In this document: positions 49,892 through 58,787 of the stretch, piece after piece
How the letters are laid out: every line of letters starts with the position of its first letter
How positions within the stretch are numbered: position 1 is the first letter of the stretch
DNA from: Myxococcus sp. RHSTA-1-4
Lineage (GTDB): Bacteria > Myxococcota > Myxococcia > Myxococcales > Myxococcaceae
Direction: 5' to 3'
NCBI RefSeq assembly: GCF_020037125.1
Contig: NZ_JAIQDG010000003.1
Location: 1 to 64,000 of the forward strand
DNA: 64,000 bases
Translations under genes and position numbers: made by a program
Notes under the pieces: generated by a model
Told to the model about the DNA's origin: nothing
Database searches by the model: none
The model's input: only the letters and a program-made list of their open reading frames with translations

Positions 49892-51631
49892 TCACGAGCC
49901 CTTCCTGCCCATCAGCGAGCCCATCTTGCTCAGGAGCCGCGCTCCGTCCTGGGGCGTCTCCGGCGCCGCCACCGTGGCGCCCGGGCGCTTGCCCGTCACC
50001 ATGGCCTCCAGCTCGTCCGGGTTGTCCGCGAAGCCCTTCGCCACCTCCAGCGTCACCTTGCCGGCGCGGACCAGGTCCGCCAGCGAGTCCTCGAAGCGGA
50101 TGATGCCCAGGCTCTTGCCGCGCTGCTGCAGCGAGGGAATCTGGTACGTCTTGTTGTCGCGGATGAGGTTGCCCAGGCCCACCGAGCCCGGCAGCAGCTC
50201 CGCCGCCGCCACCAGGCCCTTGCCGTCCGCGCCGGGCATCAGCCGCTGGCTGACGATGAGGCGCAGGCCGCTGGACAGCGACAGGCGCACCTGCTGCTGG
50301 TCCGCCGGCGGGAAGAGGTCGATGAGCCGGTCGATGGTCTTCGCCGCGCTCGGCGTGTTCATGGTGCTGATGAGCAGGTGGCCCGTCTCGCTGGCCGCCA
50401 GCGCCATGCGCACCGTCTCCGTGTCGCGCAGCTCGCCCACCACGATGACGTCCGGGTCCTCGCGGAGGCTGCCCTTGAGCGCGCTGGCGAACGTCTTCGT
50501 GTGCGTGCCCACCTCGCGCTGGCTGATGAGCGCCTTCTTGCGCGGGTGGACGAACTCCACCGGGTCCTCCACCGTGAGCACGTGGTGCGTCGTCTCGCGG
50601 TTGATGATGTCCACGATGGCCGCCAGCGTGCTCGTCTTGCCGTGGCCGGACGGGCCGGTGATGACGATGAGGCCCTGGTGGTGGTGCGTCGCCTTGGCGA
50701 TGTCCGCGGGCAGGCCCAGCGACTCCAGCGTGGGCACTTCACGCGCAATCACGCGGAAGGTCCCCTTGAGCCCCGTGCGCTGGCGGCTCACGTTGACGCG
50801 GAAGCGCCCCATCTCCGGCGACTCCAGCGAGAAGTCGCAGCTGCCGTCCTTCTCCAGCACCGGCCGCAGCCGCTCGGGCACCACGGGGTGCAGCAGTTGC
50901 TCCACCCGGGCCGCCTCCAGCGGCGCGCCCTGGGGCACCAGGTCACCCACGAGACGGAAGAGGGCGGGGCGGCCCGCCACGAGGTGCACGTCGCTGGCCC
51001 CCATGCTCCGGGCCTCCTCGAGGAGCACGGCCAGGTCTCTCGCCGTGCCGGTGAAGGCGCGCGGCATGGGGGCCGCGCGGGCCTGCACCGGGGCCGCCGC
51101 CTCCGCCGGAGCCGGACGCGCGGCGGCGGGCACGGCAGCGGCGGCGGCCTGCTCGGACGCGGGCGCACGAGCGGAGGGCGCGGATGCCGCGGCGGGCGTG
51201 GACACGGGCGCGCGCGCGGCGGCGGCCTGCGCCGTGGCGGCGGGAGCCGCGGACACGGGCGCGCGAGCGGCGGCCTGCGCCGTGGCGGCGGGCGCGGCGG
51301 TGGAGGGCGCGGGCGCGGCCGGCGCGGCCTCCGAGGCGCGGCTCAGCCGCAGGTGGACGAGGTCCCCCCGGCGCATGGCGGCGATGGAGAGCGCGCCCAG
51401 GCCGGTGGCGTTGACGGACCACTGCACGGGCGTCTCCGTCACGGTGCCGGCGCGCGCCAGGCCCACCATGGCCTGGAGGGCGCGGGTGACGTCCTCGGTG
51501 GTGACGGGGGAGGGGTCCACCGGCTCGTAGCCGTTGCTCCCACGGATCATCGGCGGGCGGCCGGTCGCCAGGGTCAGCTCGGTGACTCCGGGGCGGGCCA
51601 GGTGCCGCAACAGCTCTGCGAGGGGTTTCAT
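49892..51631 (-). CDS. PilT-like ATPase with duplicated N-terminal domain and Ala/Pro linker
   Basis: A 579-residue PilT-family ATPase. Residues 1-100 resemble a PilT N-terminal domain (LLRHLARPGVTELTLATGRP). An Ala/Pro/Gln linker of ~90 residues follows, then a second PilT N-terminal domain (SMGASDVHLVAGRPALFRLV) and a complete motor: Walker A GPSGHGKTS, Asp box VLTVEDPVEFVHPRKKA, Walker B EDPDVIVVGELRDTETV. The His box reads LLISTMNTPSAAKTID with Asn in place of His, a possible change in catalysis. ATG 51631 is chosen because it begins the first domain. It is co-transcribed with the plain PilT-like gene; the two may form a mixed or regulated motor. Confidence 0.85.
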   Translation of the reverse strand: MKPLAELLRHLARPGVTELTLATGRPPMIRGSNGYEPVDPSPVTTEDVTRALQAMVGLARAGTVTETPVQWSVNATGLGALSIAAMRRGDLVHLRLSRASEAAPAAPAPSTAAPAATAQAAARAPVSAAPAATAQAAAARAPVSTPAAASAPSARAPASEQAAAAAVPAAARPAPAEAAAPVQARAAPMPRAFTGTARDLAVLLEEARSMGASDVHLVAGRPALFRLVGDLVPQGAPLEAARVEQLLHPVVPERLRPVLEKDGSCDFSLESPEMGRFRVNVSRQRTGLKGTFRVIAREVPTLESLGLPADIAKATHHHQGLIVITGPSGHGKTSTLAAIVDIINRETTHHVLTVEDPVEFVHPRKKALISQREVGTHTKTFASALKGSLREDPDVIVVGELRDTETVRMALAASETGHLLISTMNTPSAAKTIDRLIDLFPPADQQQVRLSLSSGLRLIVSQRLMPGADGKGLVAAAELLPGSVGLGNLIRDNKTYQIPSLQQRGKSLGIIRFEDSLADLVRAGKVTLEVAKGFADNPDELEAMVTGKRPGATVAAPETPQDGARLLSKMGSLMGRKGS

Positions 51632-51933
51632 GCGGGGGGATGTCCAGACCGCGGGGGACGCGGGGAGCGCAGGATAATCGACATTCCGTCCGAAGCGCGT
51701 CACCCGGCGGATGACGCCGGGCCGTCGCGCCCGTCATCCCGACCTCCGGGCAGGCGCTCCCACACCCACCGTCCGGGCAGGCGGCCGCCAGGCGGCGTCG
51801 CGCACCGCCTGGAGGACAGGCCTGGAGGGAGGGGGAACCCGTGTGGGGGAAGTCATGCTCCGGGGCCGGAGTGCCGGGCCCACGCGGAGCGGGGGCAGGA
51901 GGGGGACCTCCCGCCCGGGGACCGCGGGGCCGC
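51632..51933. other. Intergenic region with a stem-loop
   Basis: 302 bp between the acetyltransferase and the PilT-type operon. It contains a perfect 8-bp stem GGATGACG (51709-51716)/CGTCATCC (51732-51739) with a GC-rich loop and several Gly/Arg-type repeats, but no convincing reading frame. It should contain the promoter of the minus-strand PilT operon; I could not fix one. Confidence 0.4.
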
Positions 51934-52470
51934 CTACAGCTCGCGGGACATCAGGAGGCGGAGCTTCCCGGACTTCTTGGACACCACCGTGGCCACGGTG
52001 GTGAAGCCCGCCTTCCGGTAGAAGCTCACCGCGGCCGAGTTGGACGGATCCACCCGGAGGGCGATGGTCTTCCGGTACATGTCCCGGGCCGCCTTGAGGG
52101 CCTGCTCCAGCAGGACGCCGCCGAGGCCCTTCCGGCGCAGCTCGGGCTTGACCACGATGTTGCGCAGGTACGCCGCGCCCGGCACCGGGCCGTCCCGCTC
52201 CACCGTCACGTAGCCGACCCCCTGGCCCTGCAGCTTCGCCACGTGGATGTAGGGCCTGAGCTGGGTGAGCGCCTTGAGGCTGTCTTCCTGCGTCTCTCCC
52301 CGGCTCTTCCAGGGCTCGGAGCCGGCGCGCAGGGCCGCCACCGCCGTCATGTCCTCGTCGGTGGGCGCGGTGAACTTCACCGCCGTCATCAGGTCGTTGG
52401 GGACGCCCGCCACGTCCAGCACCGGCGCTGGGGCCGTCTCCACGCCCGGGTCCACCTGCTTCATCGTCAT
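51934..52470 (-). CDS. GNAT-family N-acetyltransferase
   Basis: A 178-residue acetyl-CoA-dependent acetyltransferase. The GNAT core is visible: an N-terminal helical part, AKLQGQGVGYVTVERDG, then motif A LRNIVVKPELRRKGLGGVLL (acetyl-CoA pyrophosphate binding RxxGxG/A) and motif B ALRVDPSNSAAVSFYRKAGF. The substrate is unknown. ATG 52470 (or 52464) follows GGAGGAGCAAGG, a good site. Divergent from the MglA-like GTPase gene with a 288-bp gap between the starts. Confidence 0.85.
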   Translation of the reverse strand: MTMKQVDPGVETAPAPVLDVAGVPNDLMTAVKFTAPTDEDMTAVAALRAGSEPWKSRGETQEDSLKALTQLRPYIHVAKLQGQGVGYVTVERDGPVPGAAYLRNIVVKPELRRKGLGGVLLEQALKAARDMYRKTIALRVDPSNSAAVSFYRKAGFTTVATVVSKKSGKLRLLMSREL

Positions 52471-52758
52471 CGCCTTGCTCCTCCGTCGAGCTGAGATCCT
52501 AACCGCTCCCCCGGCACCCGTGCACGCGGTGATTCCGCGCACATTGTCCTCTCAAGTGAGGAGACTGTCTTCCCCAATTGTGAGGAGCCGGACTCGGCCA
52601 AACCCCCCATGCGCTCAGCCCATTCCAGGGATGAGCCCTGCTTCCACGCCCGGAATCCGACCGGCCTTCCGTGCGAGCCTGCTTCCCACTATAAAAACCG
52701 GAGCCGTGTACGAGGGTTGGACCGCCGACCTCGACCGGCCCCCGCCCGAGTCCCGCCC

Positions 52759-53484
52759 TTGCAACTCAACCACGCCCAGCGAGAGCTCACGCTCAAGATC
52801 GTCTACTACGGGCCCGGGCTGAGCGGGAAGACGACGAACCTGCGCCATCTCCACGCCCGGGCCTCCGCTGAGATTCGCGGCCGCCTGCTCACCGTGGAGA
52901 CCCACGACGACCGCACCCTCTTCTTCGACCTGCTGCCGGTCTTCTTCTCCACGTCGTCCGGCTTCAAGGTGAAGGTGAAGCTCTTCACCGTGCCCGGCCA
53001 GGTCATCCACAACGCGACGCGCCGCATCGTGCTCCAGGGGGCGGACGCGGTGGCCTTCATCGCGGACAGCCGGCGCGGCGCCACGGCGGAGAACAACGCC
53101 TACTGGCGCAACCTGCAGGAGAACATGAAGGAGATCGGCCTGGACGCGGACCAGGTGCCGGTGGTCATCCAGTTCAACAAGCGGGACCTGCCGGACGCCC
53201 GGACGGACGAGGAAATCAAAGCGGCACGGAAGCGGGGCGGAGAGGCGGTGGTGGGGGCGGTGGCGCTCAAGGGCGAAGGGGTGCTGGAGACGTTCCACGC
53301 GGTGGCGCAGGCGGCCTACCGGCGGCTGGACGCGCGCGCCCACCTGGCGCGCAACCTGGGGCTGACGGAAGAGGAGTTCCTGGGGCAGATATTCCGGCGC
53401 ATGGACGTCACCGGCACGGAGCTGGAGGCCCGGTACGGGCAACCGGCCGGCGGTGAGCGGAGCGGCACGGGGGGCGGGCGATGA
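52759..53484 (+). CDS. MglA-like small GTPase with C-terminal extension
   Basis: A 241-residue Ras-like GTPase of the MglA family, the switch that sets polarity of gliding and type IV pilus motility. G1 is YYGPGLSGKTTNLRHLH (16-32), the G3 equivalent is LFTVPGQ (75-81; MglA also has TVPGQ in place of DxxG), and G4 is FNKRDLP (139-145). MglA is about 195 residues; here ~45 further residues carry LTEEEFLGQIFRRMDVTGTE and a Gly-rich end. No mglB-like gene is adjacent. TTG 52759 is used because MQLNHAQRELTLKIVYYG matches the family start. It overlaps the following sensor kinase by four bases, suggesting one signalling unit. Confidence 0.85.
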   Translation: MQLNHAQRELTLKIVYYGPGLSGKTTNLRHLHARASAEIRGRLLTVETHDDRTLFFDLLPVFFSTSSGFKVKVKLFTVPGQVIHNATRRIVLQGADAVAFIADSRRGATAENNAYWRNLQENMKEIGLDADQVPVVIQFNKRDLPDARTDEEIKAARKRGGEAVVGAVALKGEGVLETFHAVAQAAYRRLDARAHLARNLGLTEEEFLGQIFRRMDVTGTELEARYGQPAGGERSGTGGGR

Positions 53485-54980
53485 GCATGCCTCCGGAGGG
53501 GCCGGGCTCCCAGCGCCGCGAGTCGGTGCTGCAGCGGCGGCTGACGCTGTCGGACATGCTGGATTTGCCCTCCTTCACCGAGGTGGTGAAGAGCTTCAGC
53601 GAGCTGTACCGCGTGGGCATCAAGGTGCTGGACACGCGAGGCACCCGGCTGGCGGACGTGAAGGTGGGGCACGGCGAGTTCTGCTCGTATGTCTTCTCCT
53701 TGCCGGACGGGCGCTCGCACTGCACGGCCACGGTGGCCCGGGTGAAGGACGGCCCGGTGGCCCCGGTGCACGGCGCGCGGGTGGCGTCCGGCGACGGCGC
53801 GCGGGAGGCGGGCATCGTCGCGCTGCCGTGCTTCACCGGCCTGCGCTACCTGATGATGCCGGTGGCCTGGGAGGGCGAGGCGCTGGGCCGGGTCATCCTG
53901 GGGCCCTTCTCGCCGGAGGAGCTGGTGGACTTCCCGCCCTCCCTGACGGACCTGCCCGGGCTGGACCTGGCGCGGGCGCACGAGCTGGTGGGCAAGGTGC
54001 GGCGCGCCCCCGAGCGCACGGCGGCGCAGGTGCTGACGCACTTCGGGCAGGTGCTGGCCGCGCTGGTGGCCAGCGGGCAGCGGGCGTACCTGGCGACGCA
54101 GCTCCACATCGAGACGATGCTGGAGACGCACCGGGACCTGGAGGCGCAGAACGCGAAGCTGGCGCAGGCCAACACGCGGCTGAAGGAGCTGGACCGGCTG
54201 AAGTCCACCTTCCTGGGCACGGTGAGCCACGAGCTGCGCACGCCGCTGGCGTCCATCATCGGCTACTCGGAGATGCTGGCCGAGGGGCTGGCCGGGGCGC
54301 TCAACCCGGAGCAGCTCCTGTACGTGCGCACCATCGTGGAGAAGGGCGAGTCGCTGCTCAACCTCATCTCCTCCATCCTGGACCTGAGCCAGATTGAGGC
54401 GGGCAAGCTGCGGCTGGCGATTTCGCCGGTGGACCTGGGCACCGTCATCCAGACGGCCGTGTCCAGCGTGGCGCCGCAGGCGCAGCGCAAGGGCGTGGAG
54501 CTGGAGGTGCGGCTGCCGCCCGGGCCCCAGCCCCGCCTGACGGGGGACGCGGACAAGCTGCGGCAGGTGATGGTGAACCTGCTGGCCAACGCGGTGAAGT
54601 TCACCCAGTCCGGAGGCCGCGTCTCCGTGGTGATGTCGGAGGCGGGCGCGCTGTCCGAGCTGGGCTCGCAGGGCTACCGGGTGTGCGTGGAGGACACGGG
54701 CGTGGGCATCCGCCCGGACCAGTTCGAGTTCATCTTCCAGAGCTTCTACCAGGTGGACGGCAGCTCCACGCGCGAGCACGGCGGCGCGGGGCTGGGGCTG
54801 GCGATTGTAAAGAGCCTGGTGGAGGGCCACGGCGGCCGGGTGTCCGTGGAGAGCGAGTTCGGCCGCGGCTCGCGCTTCACGGTGGTGCTGCCCCTGCGGC
54901 CGCCCCTGCCCGAGCACGGCCTGCTCACGGCCGTGCCGCCGACGTCGAAGGAGCCACCTTCCGAGCCGGACCGGTTCTGA
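53481..54980 (+). CDS. PocR-type sensor histidine kinase
   Basis: A 499-residue cytosolic histidine kinase. Residues ~25-200 are a PocR-like sensor domain: TLSDMLDLPSFTEVVKSFSE, then VGHGEFCSYVFSLPDGRSHC, ALPCFTGLRYLMMPVAWEGE and GRVILGPFSPEEL. Its cysteines C68, C81 and C117 could bind a metal or small ligand. A coiled-coil linker leads to the HisKA box TVSHELRTPLASIIGYSEML (H250) and HATPase with N box MVNLLANAVKFT, G1 EDTGVGIRPDQFE and G2 HGGAGLGLAIVKSL. There is no membrane helix and no receiver. It overlaps the MglA-like GTPase stop (ATGA). The response regulator is not adjacent. Confidence 0.88.
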   Translation: MSMPPEGPGSQRRESVLQRRLTLSDMLDLPSFTEVVKSFSELYRVGIKVLDTRGTRLADVKVGHGEFCSYVFSLPDGRSHCTATVARVKDGPVAPVHGARVASGDGAREAGIVALPCFTGLRYLMMPVAWEGEALGRVILGPFSPEELVDFPPSLTDLPGLDLARAHELVGKVRRAPERTAAQVLTHFGQVLAALVASGQRAYLATQLHIETMLETHRDLEAQNAKLAQANTRLKELDRLKSTFLGTVSHELRTPLASIIGYSEMLAEGLAGALNPEQLLYVRTIVEKGESLLNLISSILDLSQIEAGKLRLAISPVDLGTVIQTAVSSVAPQAQRKGVELEVRLPPGPQPRLTGDADKLRQVMVNLLANAVKFTQSGGRVSVVMSEAGALSELGSQGYRVCVEDTGVGIRPDQFEFIFQSFYQVDGSSTREHGGAGLGLAIVKSLVEGHGGRVSVESEFGRGSRFTVVLPLRPPLPEHGLLTAVPPTSKEPPSEPDRF

Positions 54981-54997
54981 GGGCCGGCGGGCCGGAG

Positions 54998-55012
54998 CGG
55001 AACCTCCATTCC
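54998..55012. repeat. Dispersed copy of the 15-bp palindrome core
   Basis: CGGAACCTCCATTCC is identical to the reverse complement of the core of two palindromes in the 64-bp array at 30953-31103. It lies 18 bp after the sensor-kinase stop, within CCGG-flanked sequence, and may act as a 3' RNA structure. Confidence 0.5.
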
Positions 55013-55130
55013 GGGGCCACGCTCCGGGCCCGGGCGGCGGGTGTTGCTCGCGGACAGAGGGCGTGACTTTCAGTCCGGGGCCTCACGCAAGTCCCCCCGA
55101 AGCTCGAAGCGCCGCGTATGGTGCGGCCCC

Positions 55131-55718
55131 ATGCTCTCCGGACGTCCTCCCGCCGCCTCCTACGTACTCATCGACGCAGAGAACATCGACTGGGCCGTGT
55201 CCAACGTCGTGGGACGCAAGCCCGAGTCCCAGGACCGCGTGCAGTTCGACCGCCTGGTGGCCTTCTGTGAAAGCAACTTCCCGGCGCCCGTGCGCTGCAT
55301 CGTGGTGCTCAACGCCCGGGGCGAGCAGCTTCCGGACGTGATGATTGGCTTCGTGCGGGCCCTGAAGTCCGCCGGCTGCGAGGTGGCGCTGCTCTACGGG
55401 CGGCCCGAGCAGAAGGTCGTGGACCTGGGCATCCTCAAGCTGCTGGAGCACATCCGCACGCAGCGGCCGAACACCGCCGTGGTGCTCGCCAGCCATGACG
55501 GGACGGACTTCGCCGACGCGCTCAAGCCCATGCTCGCGGAGAAGCGGCAGGTGGCCGTGCTGGGCCTGCGCGAGTACATGAGCCAGCGCTTCCGCGAGCT
55601 CGTCCCCTCGGGGCTCAAGATTCTGGACCTGGAGATGAACGCCCGCGTCTTCCAGCGCCCCCTGCCGCGCATGCTCCCCGTCAACGTGGACGAGTTCGAC
55701 CCCACGGTGTTCATCTAG
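55131..55718 (+). CDS. NYN-domain (PIN-like) protein
   Basis: A 195-residue protein of the NYN family, RNases of the PIN-like fold. SYVLIDAENIDWAVSNVVG carries the first acidic cluster, VRCIVVLNARGEQLPD and GCEVALLYGRPEQKVVDLGI the central strands with D of KVVDLG, and VVLASHDGTDFADALKPMLA the last acidic site. LEHIRTQRPNTAVV connects them. The arrangement suggests a metal-dependent nuclease acting on RNA; the substrate is unknown. ATG 55131 is the most likely start. Its stop overlaps the stop of the convergent TPR-CHAT gene by eight bases. Confidence 0.8.
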   Translation: MLSGRPPAASYVLIDAENIDWAVSNVVGRKPESQDRVQFDRLVAFCESNFPAPVRCIVVLNARGEQLPDVMIGFVRALKSAGCEVALLYGRPEQKVVDLGILKLLEHIRTQRPNTAVVLASHDGTDFADALKPMLAEKRQVAVLGLREYMSQRFRELVPSGLKILDLEMNARVFQRPLPRMLPVNVDEFDPTVFI

Positions 55719-58668
55719 CGCTCCTCGTGGGTCCGCGCGGCTCGGGGAGGAAGCTGAGCGGGGTGTCCCTGCCCAGCGCGATGAAGGGGGCCCAGTAGTA
55801 GGGGTGCGGCCGGGTCTTCCGCAGGACGCGCATGGCGTCCCGCAGCCCGTCCGCGCGCCCCCTGCCGGCGGCCAGGCGGCGGTAGTAGTCCTCCATGAGC
55901 AGGCGCGTGCCGTCGTCGTTCACCTTCCACAGGCTCATCACCACCGTCTCGGCGCCCGCGATGATGAAGGCACGGCGCAGGCCGTAGATGCCCTGGCCGT
56001 GCTGGACGTCCCCACGCCCCGTGTCGCAGGCGGAGAGGACCACGAGCTGGGTGCCCCACAGGTCCAGGCTCGCGAACTCGAGGGCGGTGACCGGTGCTCC
56101 TCCGGCACCGCGGGCCGGGCCGCGCGCGTCCGCGAGGACGAGGCCGGAGCGCAGCAGCGGGTCCGCCGGACGGTGCAGCGGAGCGCCACCTCCGAAGCCT
56201 CCGAAGTAGCCGACGGCGCGTGAGCCCCTGGGAGCCGGCGCGTCGTCCAGGAAGAAACCGTGGGTGCCGATGTGGAGGATTCCGGGCGCGGTGAGCTCGA
56301 GGAGCCGCTGCCAGGTGGCCTCGGGCCCCAGGTAGAGCCGGGCCTGGGGCCACAGGCGCTGGATGGCCTCGGCCTCCTTCCGGGTGCCCGGCAGGGGTGT
56401 CCATTGCCGCCCGGTCAGGCCGGCGTCCCGCATGGAGGAGAGACGCTCCGCTCTGGGAGGATGCCGTGCTTCCGAGCGGGGCAACGCCTGGGCCGCACCC
56501 ATGGGCGCATCGAAGGCGGGGTCGGCGAGGACGACGACGGAGCTCGACGGAGCGACGCCCTCGGGGCGCGGCAGCAGGTCCTTGCCCGAGGTGAGATAGG
56601 TGAGGCCGAAGACGTCCAGCAGGAAGCGGCGGCCGTCGTGGAGCACCGCGAAGGGGACGAGGCCGAGCTGGCCGTCCGGCGCCAGGAAGAGGCTGCGCAC
56701 CCCGCCGAGGAGCGGCAGGAGGGGCGCGAAGGCGAAGGAGTAGAGCGCCCGGGCACGGCGCAGGTAGTGGGCGTCGCGGCGCGCCAGGGCGTCGCGCAGG
56801 TGGGTGGCCGCGCGGTCGATGGGCTCCGCGGGACCGAGGTCGACGGTGCGGATGCTCGCATCCGGGAAGAGCACCAGCGCCAGGTAGCGGAGGTGCGCGG
56901 GTGACTGGGAGCCAGGTGCCCGGGACGGGCGGTCGAACGGCCGGTCCGTGTAGGCAATGAACTCGACGAGCGCGCCGCGCGGCGGCAGGGTGGCGGCGAC
57001 CCGGTCGACGATGTCCTCGGGGAGCGGGAGCGCCGTGAGGGCGCGCAGGGAGGAGGAGCGCCTGGCGAGCTCCTCTTCGAGCGCGTCTCCCTGGCTGGCG
57101 AGGTCCTTCAGCCGCCGCGGGGAGTCGGTGGGGGAGAGGGTGCCGGGGCCCTGGAGCGAGAGCGTGGCGAGCTCGGTGCGAAGGCCCCGCAGCCGCTCGA
57201 AGGTGGCACGGTCCTGCTCGCCGAGCCCGCGGTACACGGCGCGGGAGGTATTGGCGATTTCGTCCACGGAGCGGCCCTTGCGCAGCAGCACGGCGGTGAG
57301 GGCCAGGCGCCGCGCACCGGCATCGCCGGGATGCGCGCGAAGCAGGGAGTAGAGGCGCTCCTCGTCCGTCCGGAGGAGCTGGAGGAAGCTCGCGAGACGC
57401 GGCTCGGAGAAGTCCAGGGCCTCCCGGCGCAGGCGTTGCTCGGAGATGGCGAAAGCGCGCGAGAGGAGGGGGACGGCCTCATCGAGGCGATGCTGGGCGA
57501 GGAGGAGCCAGCCGAGGTTGTTGAGCGCGCGGGCGACGTCGGGATGGTCCTTGCCGAGCGCCGTCTCTTGAAGGGCGAGCGCACGCGCCTGGAAGCTCTC
57601 GGCCTGGGAGAGCGAGCCCCGCGCCTGATGCAGGAGGGCGAGGTTGTTGAGCGCCGTGGCGACGTCCGCATGGCCCTTGCCGAGCGTCGCTTCCTGGATG
57701 GCGAGGGCGCGCAGGTGCAGTGGCTCGGCCCAGGCGTACAGCCCCTCACTGGAGTAGAAGAGCGCCAGGTTGTTGAGCGCGCGGGCAACGCTGGGGTGGT
57801 TGCCGCCGCGCGACGCCTCCAGGATGGAGAGCGCGCGTTGATACAGGGGCCGGGCCCGGGAGTTCTGACCCTGGCGCGCATGGAGGGCCGCGAGATTGTT
57901 CAGCGAGCTGGCCACCTCGGGATGATTCCTTCCGAGTGCCGCCTCGCTGATGGCGAGGGCCCGTCCAAGCAGCTCCTCGGCTCGCGAGTACATTCCCTGG
58001 CCGGCATGGAGCGCCGCGAGGTTGTCGAGCGTCGTGGCCACCGCGGGATGATTCCCGCCGAGCGCCTTCTCCTGGATGGCGAGCGCGCGCTCGTACAGCG
58101 GCTCCGCCCGGGCATGGAGCCCCTGGCGGGAGTAGAGGCGGGCCAGGTGATTGAGCGTCCTGGCCACATCGGGGTGGTTCCCGCCGAGCGCCTTCTCCTG
58201 GATGGCGAGCGCGCGTTGATGCAGCGGCTCGGCTCGCGCATGGAGGTCCTGGCTCGCGTAGCCGAGGGCGAGGTTGTTGAGAGACCTCGCGACGTCGAGG
58301 TGATTCCCGCCGAGCGTCGCCTCTTGAATGACGAGGGCGCGCTCGAGTAGGGGTCTCGCCCGCGCGTGGAGGCCCTGGTCGTGGTAGAGGGCCGCGAGGT
58401 TGCAGAGCGCCCTGGCGACATCCGGGTGGCTCCCGCCGCGGGTCCCTTCGAGCAGGGTCAGTGCCCGCTCGAACAGGGGCTCCGCCCGTGCGTAGTCCCC
58501 CCGGGCGCTGTAGCCGAGCGCGAGATGGTTGAGCGACTGGGCGACGGCTGCTCCATCGGGTGCCGGCCGTGCTTCCAGCAACCCCGCCTCCGGCCCTGTG
58601 CCGTCATTCGTCAGGCCCGCGATGCAGCAGAGGACGACGACTCTCGTCACTCCCAGCACACGCCACAT
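55711..58668 (-). CDS. Exported TPR-CHAT protease-like protein (copy 1, nine TPR units)
   Basis: A 985-residue protein. The N-terminus (VLGVTRVVVLCCIAGL) looks like a signal peptide. Nine 42-residue tetratricopeptide repeats follow (about 45-422; each SLNNLALxYxxxGxxxRAEPL-like with the GGNHPDVA link), then a helical linker. The C-terminal CHAT domain is a caspase-like protease with His in ILHIGTHGFF (H803) and Cys in VVLSACDTGRGD (C881). The end of the domain (GAETVVMSLWKVNDDGTRLL, YYWAPFIALG) is typical. It follows an exported ADYC-domain gene by 119 bp. The same pair is repeated at 60253-63804. The ADYC protein is a candidate substrate or regulator, by inference. Confidence 0.87.
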   Translation of the reverse strand: MWRVLGVTRVVVLCCIAGLTNDGTGPEAGLLEARPAPDGAAVAQSLNHLALGYSARGDYARAEPLFERALTLLEGTRGGSHPDVARALCNLAALYHDQGLHARARPLLERALVIQEATLGGNHLDVARSLNNLALGYASQDLHARAEPLHQRALAIQEKALGGNHPDVARTLNHLARLYSRQGLHARAEPLYERALAIQEKALGGNHPAVATTLDNLAALHAGQGMYSRAEELLGRALAISEAALGRNHPEVASSLNNLAALHARQGQNSRARPLYQRALSILEASRGGNHPSVARALNNLALFYSSEGLYAWAEPLHLRALAIQEATLGKGHADVATALNNLALLHQARGSLSQAESFQARALALQETALGKDHPDVARALNNLGWLLLAQHRLDEAVPLLSRAFAISEQRLRREALDFSEPRLASFLQLLRTDEERLYSLLRAHPGDAGARRLALTAVLLRKGRSVDEIANTSRAVYRGLGEQDRATFERLRGLRTELATLSLQGPGTLSPTDSPRRLKDLASQGDALEEELARRSSSLRALTALPLPEDIVDRVAATLPPRGALVEFIAYTDRPFDRPSRAPGSQSPAHLRYLALVLFPDASIRTVDLGPAEPIDRAATHLRDALARRDAHYLRRARALYSFAFAPLLPLLGGVRSLFLAPDGQLGLVPFAVLHDGRRFLLDVFGLTYLTSGKDLLPRPEGVAPSSSVVVLADPAFDAPMGAAQALPRSEARHPPRAERLSSMRDAGLTGRQWTPLPGTRKEAEAIQRLWPQARLYLGPEATWQRLLELTAPGILHIGTHGFFLDDAPAPRGSRAVGYFGGFGGGAPLHRPADPLLRSGLVLADARGPARGAGGAPVTALEFASLDLWGTQLVVLSACDTGRGDVQHGQGIYGLRRAFIIAGAETVVMSLWKVNDDGTRLLMEDYYRRLAAGRGRADGLRDAMRVLRKTRPHPYYWAPFIALGRDTPLSFLPEPRGPTRSAR
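57403..58536 (-). repeat. Nine tandem 126-bp TPR-coding repeats
   Basis: The TPR region of the first CHAT protein consists of nine consecutive 42-codon units with high mutual similarity at DNA level. The paralogue at 60253-62661 has only about five units, so the arrays expand or contract. Confidence 0.75.
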
Positions 58669-58787
58669 AGGTCATCACTCCGTGGCCGCCCTCGGACCCG
58701 GCCCCCTGCGCCGAGGTGTCGGTGGCTCTGGAGTGTCCATATGCGCGGCGGTGCGGCGGCGCTGTTACGGAGTTCACACCCGCGTGC

